A stretch of 18,067 nucleotides of DNA from DASUBN01 sp964584665 (GTDB lineage: Bacteria; Pseudomonadota; Gammaproteobacteria; Natronospirales; REEB76). Position numbers and translations under genes: made by a program. The stretch covers positions 1 to 18,067 of the forward strand of contig CAZPAO010000041.1 in the NCBI GenBank assembly GCA_964584665.1, written 5' to 3'. Shown here in pieces: positions 14,607-18,067 of the stretch. Positions within the stretch are counted from its first letter, which is position 1. Each line of letters begins with the position of its first letter. The notes under the pieces were generated by a model, which worked only from the letters and a program-made list of their open reading frames with translations, had not been told where the DNA came from and ran no database searches.

Positions 14607-15217
14607 TAAGAGCGAGACACAATGCCAAGTTCATGATGGCGGCCACACTGGTTATCATCGCTCCAACCATTTGCTATAGCTCCGAAGATATCCTAAAAAA
14701 CGTACTCCTGTTTGGCTCTATTCCTTACAGGATGGCGGATGAGGCTGGGAATGAGGCGCGCACAGAAAAGCATATTTATGAATACAAGCTATTGGATTTA
14801 AATGCGCAAGAGGTAGACGCGAACCTGCCTGAGTCTGTGGATGTATATGCGCTTGTTGACGCCAAATTATTGTTGGCGAAGGGCATCAAGAACGTCTGTG
14901 TGAGCCTTGTGCTCAATGCGGATGTGGCTGATATAACGACTAACAATAGCTTGCATATGCCATCCGTTGATGAGAAATCCGTGAAGGCAGTACCTGGTAT
15001 TTTTAATTGGCAGCAATGCCAATCCGACCCATACACAGACGAATATAAGCGAAGTCTTTTGATAAAATTCAGTGATATAGGCTTGAAGAATATCTCTTCT
15101 TCTCTTCTAAAGAAGAATCAATGGCCAACCGACTATAAGATCGAAGTTAAGGTTGTAGGCGATGGCAAGGTTCTTGGTGAAAAGACTAGAGAGATCCAAA
15201 ATCCTCTCGCTGATTGA
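14597..15217 (+). CDS. exported protein of unknown function in the immunity cluster
   Basis: A 206-residue protein whose ATG at 14597 overlaps the previous stop by 10 bases, suggesting translational coupling. The N-terminus (NAKFMMAATLVIIAPTICYSS) is a signal peptide. The mature part has VDVYALVDAKLLLAKGIKNVCVSLVLNAD, a central Cys (WQQCQSDPY) and a final beta-rich DYKIEVKVVGDGKVLG. The family is not recognised. It may be a second immunity factor or belong to an earlier cassette. Confidence 0.6.
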   Translation: MQVIRARHNAKFMMAATLVIIAPTICYSSEDILKNVLLFGSIPYRMADEAGNEARTEKHIYEYKLLDLNAQEVDANLPESVDVYALVDAKLLLAKGIKNVCVSLVLNADVADITTNNSLHMPSVDEKSVKAVPGIFNWQQCQSDPYTDEYKRSLLIKFSDIGLKNISSSLLKKNQWPTDYKIEVKVVGDGKVLGEKTREIQNPLAD

Positions 15218-15220
15218 GAT

Positions 15221-15928
15221 ATGAAAAAATGGGTGTTGGTTGTTATTGGAGGGGCGCTCGTTATTTGGGCCGCCGCATACGCAATGTTAGGGAAGAAATC
15301 AGATGGTTTGATTTCTAAGCTGAACGCGCATGTGCTTGTCATTCCATCGCATTATTCTTTGGAAGGCGAAGTGCCCGGCTGGTTACGCAGGTTGCCTGGG
15401 CTCGATAGCTCTAATAAAGAGATATTGCTCGGTTTTGATGCTGATGAACTTGCGGCGCAAATTGCAGGCTACAAACCGTGGGATGGCAAATATAAAGAGA
15501 ATATTGCGGTAGACCTCGCCGCTCTGAATTCAGTTGAGATTGATAGAGTGAGCCATCCAGAAGAGCTCAAAGATATCTGGTATGGAACTGGTTCGTATAA
15601 AGATCGGACTGTTGAGCCCTATCAAGATCATCCTTGGTACAAGGTGTTTCGAAAAGTTGAATATCCGAACTCGTGGGCGGTTGTCACTCAATATCCCGAT
15701 ACTGCCAAACCATTGCCATCGGATGCCGCGGGCGTTTTGCTTGCGGAATGCTTAACACTGCATAGCCCCCTTGTTACGTCAGGCAAGCGTATTGATTGCG
15801 TGAGTAATAGGCTGATGGGTGATATGAATATGGAATTTCACATTTCCGAACAAAATCTTCCCGTAGTTGACGCAGTCAAGGATTATCTCCAGACAAAAAT
15901 CTTGTCTTGGGAAATAGCCAATCGATGA
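15221..15928 (+). CDS. membrane-anchored periplasmic protein of unknown function
   Basis: A 235-residue protein starting 3 bases after the previous stop. One N-terminal membrane segment (WVLVVIGGALVIWAAAYAML, residues 4-23) probably stays as an anchor, because no clear cleavage site follows. The soluble part includes HVLVIPSHYSLEGEVPGWL, LLGFDADELAAQIAGYKPW and a DHPWYKVFRKVEYPNSWAVVTQYPD stretch rich in aromatics. Two cysteines (AECLTLHS, IDCVSNR) could form a disulfide. The family is not recognised. Tight spacing with the two genes before it suggests one operon. Confidence 0.6.
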   Translation: MKKWVLVVIGGALVIWAAAYAMLGKKSDGLISKLNAHVLVIPSHYSLEGEVPGWLRRLPGLDSSNKEILLGFDADELAAQIAGYKPWDGKYKENIAVDLAALNSVEIDRVSHPEELKDIWYGTGSYKDRTVEPYQDHPWYKVFRKVEYPNSWAVVTQYPDTAKPLPSDAAGVLLAECLTLHSPLVTSGKRIDCVSNRLMGDMNMEFHISEQNLPVVDAVKDYLQTKILSWEIANR

Positions 15929-15977
15929 TGGAAGTATTGGGGCGGAGAATCATATAAATCGGGGAGGGAGTTCAAGG

Positions 15978-16742
15978 ATGAAGACTTTAATTAGTGGAGG
16001 GCTGATTTCCGTAATTTTTATGCTTGTTGCTTGCGGCGGCATGCCAACCAAGTCCATGAACGATACGGCTTATGGTCTGCTGCGGTCCGTCCCGGTGGAA
16101 GTGATCTACATCGAACCGCAATATCCTCTGCAGCTCGATCCGCCGTATTCCGTGAGCGCCGGTCAGGCCGTGGGGATGATGTTCGGCGCTATCGGCGGGG
16201 CCATCGCGGGAGCCATGGATGGGGGCCCGGGTCAGAAAGCCATAGATGAAGCTCAGAAAGCTCTCGAGCCTTACGGCTCCACCCTGGACAGCCTGAACCT
16301 CCGGGAATCCCTGTTTCAGCATATCCAGTCCAAGCTGAAGTCTGTGCCTGGCCTTGCCGCGGCCACGTTCACGCGCCTTCTTTATGGCACCACGATTCCC
16401 TCCCCTCATGATCTGGCGCTGCACAGCTCAGCGAAGGAAGTGATCATCGTGTCTCCAGACTACAGCCTATTCCCCGATGGCAGTCACCTCGGCCTTGGTG
16501 TGGCGTTCAAGGTGTTCGTGAAACCGCATCCCGATCAAGCAGTTGAATACGATAGTTACAACGCCTGGGCCAGCGTACCTTCCTCCCTCAAGCCCGCCGA
16601 TAAGTCCACGCTGGATGCTTATTTGAAACAGTGGTTTGCAAACAATGGCGCCGAACTGACAGCTGCTGTGGGCACCGTCACCAAGACGGCGGATGATCGA
16701 TTGGATATCTATTTCCACATGCCAGTGACCGTCGGACATTGA
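15978..16742 (+). CDS. lipoprotein of unknown function with a glycine-zipper segment
   Basis: A 254-residue lipoprotein with a good ribosome site (GGGGAGGGAG) and a canonical lipobox LVAC (MKTLISGGLISVIFMLVAC). A glycine-zipper-like stretch follows (GQAVGMMFGAIGGAIAGAMDGG), then amphipathic helical regions (KAIDEAQKALEPYG, SLFQHIQSKLKSV), a beta-rich EVIIVSPDYSLFPDG and LGLGVAFKVFVKP. Its GC content is closer to the chromosomal backbone than to the genes just before it, so it may mark the end of the cassette array. No family recognised. Confidence 0.7.
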   Translation: MKTLISGGLISVIFMLVACGGMPTKSMNDTAYGLLRSVPVEVIYIEPQYPLQLDPPYSVSAGQAVGMMFGAIGGAIAGAMDGGPGQKAIDEAQKALEPYGSTLDSLNLRESLFQHIQSKLKSVPGLAAATFTRLLYGTTIPSPHDLALHSSAKEVIIVSPDYSLFPDGSHLGLGVAFKVFVKPHPDQAVEYDSYNAWASVPSSLKPADKSTLDAYLKQWFANNGAELTAAVGTVTKTADDRLDIYFHMPVTVGH

Positions 16743-16773
16743 TGACGAACCGCATGCAAAGAGACAAGAACCT

Positions 16774-17475
16774 ATGAAGGCAATCCCTATTTATGTATTG
16801 GGGTTACTGATCGCGGGCTGCGCGCAAAATCAAATTGCCCCATTTAAAGATAGGCTGCCTGCTGAACAGGTTGCCAAGCGCCAGATGCTGATCGGTTCAT
16901 GGAAAGAAGAATATACGAACAAAGACGGTCGACGTTGGCAGCAATTCACCGAGTTTTATAAATACGGTACATATCGATACCAGTTTCGTCACTTTCATCC
17001 AGATGGTGGTTTCGATGACGACTTTGAATATGGGCAATGGGGTATATCAGGCGATATCTTCTTCACGATAGAGACCAATAGACTCAAGCGTGGTCAATGG
17101 GGGAAAACCAGCCCTTATGAAGATATCTACGACGCCTATTCCATCCTGACCCTTACGGACGATGAGTTTGTCTACAAAAGTGTTCAATCAGGGATAACGT
17201 TCACTGCGACACGCGCTTCTTCAGACCAAAAATCGGGTGTCGCAGTTGATGCTGCATGTCAAACCAAGGTTCAAATAGCGACCATAGCCGCCGATTACAT
17301 CGAGACGAATGCTCAACCTGCTATAGACGATCTTAAATATCCGGCGATCGTGGATGACAAAGGAGATGTATGGTTAGTCTGGTATCAGCTGCCGAATGAT
17401 GCGACTGGCGGCGGTGCGATGGTATTCATAGACAAATTGAGTTGTAAAGTCATGCAAGTTTTGATGGGGCAGTAA
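16774..17475 (+). CDS. lipoprotein with lipocalin-like front and possible NTF2-like end
   Basis: A 233-residue protein with the lipobox IAGC (MKAIPIYVLGLLIAGC). The first half resembles a small lipocalin-like barrel: LIGSWKEEYTNKDGRRWQQFTEFYKYGTYRYQF, then FEYGQWGISGDIFFTIETN. The second half (QIATIAADYIETN, DVWLVWYQLPN, GGGAMVFIDKLSCKV) resembles NTF2-fold immunity domains, which carry an IA-x3-I helix and a GG-x4-I-DK strand pair. That resemblance is by eye and weak. The gene is AT-rich, unlike the preceding gene, and has only a poor ribosome site. Confidence 0.65.
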   Translation: MKAIPIYVLGLLIAGCAQNQIAPFKDRLPAEQVAKRQMLIGSWKEEYTNKDGRRWQQFTEFYKYGTYRYQFRHFHPDGGFDDDFEYGQWGISGDIFFTIETNRLKRGQWGKTSPYEDIYDAYSILTLTDDEFVYKSVQSGITFTATRASSDQKSGVAVDAACQTKVQIATIAADYIETNAQPAIDDLKYPAIVDDKGDVWLVWYQLPNDATGGGAMVFIDKLSCKVMQVLMGQ

Positions 17476-17498
17476 TCCTCCCCTTTGACTGCTGAATT

Positions 17499-17520
17499 GG
17501 CGCTTGGAGCGCCGCTTAAT
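17499..17520 (+). terminator. candidate terminator after the lipoprotein gene
   Basis: A perfect 6-pair stem GGCGCT-TGG-AGCGCC (17499-17513) is followed by GCTTAAT, so the T tract is weak. It lies 23 bases past the stop. Confidence 0.45.
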
Positions 17521-17536
17521 CTATCGAAATAACCCT

Positions 17537-17598
17537 TGGAATTGCAGGATTCCAGCCCCGTAACAGTCCCGCAAACATCCTGTAATAAGCCTATTACA
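17537..17598 (+). promoter_or_regulatory. inverted repeats and Pho-box-like sequence upstream of olsB
   Basis: Two perfect inverted repeats lie here: TGGAAT-TGCAGG-ATTCCA (17537-17554) and TGTAATA-AGCC-TATTACA (17581-17598). The second overlaps CTGTAAT-AAGC-CTATTAC (17580-17597), which matches about 11 of 14 half-site bases of the PhoB box. Ornithine-lipid genes are known to be PhoB-induced in some bacteria, so phosphate control is plausible. No good -35/-10 pair was found. Confidence 0.35.
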
Positions 17599-17610
17599 TG
17601 GCTCCTCCAT

Positions 17611-17637
17611 CCTGACGCTCGGGAAACCCGTCAGGAG
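17611..17637 (+). promoter_or_regulatory. hairpin overlapping the olsB ribosome binding site
   Basis: CCTGACG (17611-17617) pairs perfectly with CGTCAGG (17629-17635), and the right arm runs into AGGAG, the ribosome site ahead of the ATG at 17644. A CTCCT at 17602-17606 could alternatively pair with that AGGAG. Either fold would mask the start. Confidence 0.4.
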
Positions 17638-17643
17638 ACCGCC

Positions 17644-18067
17644 ATGTCCGCCAATCCCGAGTTGCTGTTTGGAGCCCACCCGCAGCCCCTGCCGGCCGGC
17701 GAGCCGGACCTGCATGTCGGCATCGCCCGCGAGGACGAGGACATCCGCGCCGCCCAGCGCCTGCGCTATCGCGTGTTCGCCGAGGAGATGAAGGCCGAGT
17801 TGCATACCGACGAGCCCGGCCTGGACGTGGACCCCTTCGATGCCTACTGCCGTCACCTGATCGTGCGCGACCGTCGCAACGACGAGGTGGTCGCTTGCCT
17901 CCGCGTGCTGCTGGACACGGACGCGCAGCGCGCCGGTTCCTTCTACTCGGAGACCGAGTTCGATCTCGGCAACCTCATCACCGCCCCGGGTCGCGTGATG
18001 GAGTTGGGGCGTGTCTGCGTGCACCCCGCCTACCGCGGCGGCATGGTGGTGTCCATGCTGTGGGCCG
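17644..18067 (+). CDS. olsB: OlsB-type L-ornithine N-acyltransferase, N-terminal part (truncated by window edge)
   Basis: 141 codons are present before the window edge. The ATG is preceded by AGGAG at 6 bases. The GNAT-type acyltransferase motifs are clear: LRYRVFAEEM, a D-FDAYCRHLIV segment, VVACLRVLLD, FYSETEFDL and MELGRVCVHPAYRGG. This layout fits OlsB, which transfers a 3-hydroxyacyl group from acyl carrier protein to ornithine, the first step of ornithine-lipid synthesis in the inner membrane. Backbone-like GC. Alternative: another hemolysin-type GNAT acyltransferase; the family overlaps with autoinducer synthases. Confidence 0.75.
   Translation, partial: MSANPELLFGAHPQPLPAGEPDLHVGIAREDEDIRAAQRLRYRVFAEEMKAELHTDEPGLDVDPFDAYCRHLIVRDRRNDEVVACLRVLLDTDAQRAGSFYSETEFDLGNLITAPGRVMELGRVCVHPAYRGGMVVSMLWA

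Noticed and set aside
17521..18024. 167-codon minus-strand frame opposite olsB
   Set aside because: It is the antisense shadow of the clear GNAT acyltransferase frame.
1..18067. Insertion sequence, integrase, attachment site or CRISPR array
   Set aside because: No transposase or integrase frame, terminal inverted repeats or regularly spaced repeats were seen; the repeats present are the RHS core and the C1-C3 elements.

Overview
The window comes from a GC-rich proteobacterium. An ornithine-lipid acyltransferase (OlsB), a DsbG-type periplasmic isomerase, a TonB-dependent receptor and several lipoproteins imply a Gram-negative cell, probably a gammaproteobacterium; the genus cannot be fixed from this sequence. 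I see no tRNA, rRNA, CRISPR array or transposase, and no gap above about 300 bases without a gene.

Region 1 (1-3465, minus strand, GC-rich, backbone-like). Reading leftward: a GspC-like membrane-anchored protein, a DsbG-type disulfide isomerase/chaperone, a DUF4382-type lipoprotein, a small DUF2946-like His/Cys protein, and the first 143 codons of a TonB-dependent receptor that runs off the left edge.

Region 2 (3590-10264, plus strand). One gene encodes a 2224-residue polymorphic toxin: Sec signal peptide, SpvB domain, FG-GAP/VCBS calcium-type repeats interrupted by a run of 20 glycines, TcdB-like middle region, YD/RHS repeats, RHS core ending in DPTGY, a glycine-rich pre-toxin segment ending in FQNLFN, and a short C-terminal tip. 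The tip carries an L,D-transpeptidase-like (YkuD-like) His...Ser-x-Gly-Cys signature, so a peptidoglycan target is likely. A probable periplasmic lipoprotein starts 15 bases downstream and is the natural immunity candidate.

Region 3 (10829-15928, plus strand, visibly AT-richer). This looks like an archive of toxin/immunity cassettes: two stand-alone exported proteins without toxin partners, three copies of a hairpin repeat (two with a UUCG-loop terminator), then a second RHS core lacking its N-terminus (12629-13954). Its core is identical in protein to the first one, but its tip is different and resembles an NlpC/P60-CHAP amidase (Cys and GHVGIVV motifs). Three closely packed exported proteins follow and may include its immunity protein. 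Both tips appear to act on the cell wall, and all associated small proteins carry export or lipoprotein signals, which fits protection in the periplasm.

Region 4 (15978-18067, plus strand). Two lipoproteins of unknown function, the second with a possible NTF2-like immunity end, then the 5' part of olsB. The olsB leader holds several perfect inverted repeats, a Pho-box-like sequence and a hairpin overlapping the ribosome binding site.

Overall the window reads as a chromosomal locus where a secreted SpvB-RHS toxin has gained or displaced C-terminal cassettes by recombination in the conserved core and pre-toxin region. Functions of the tips and immunity proteins are inferred from motifs and position only.
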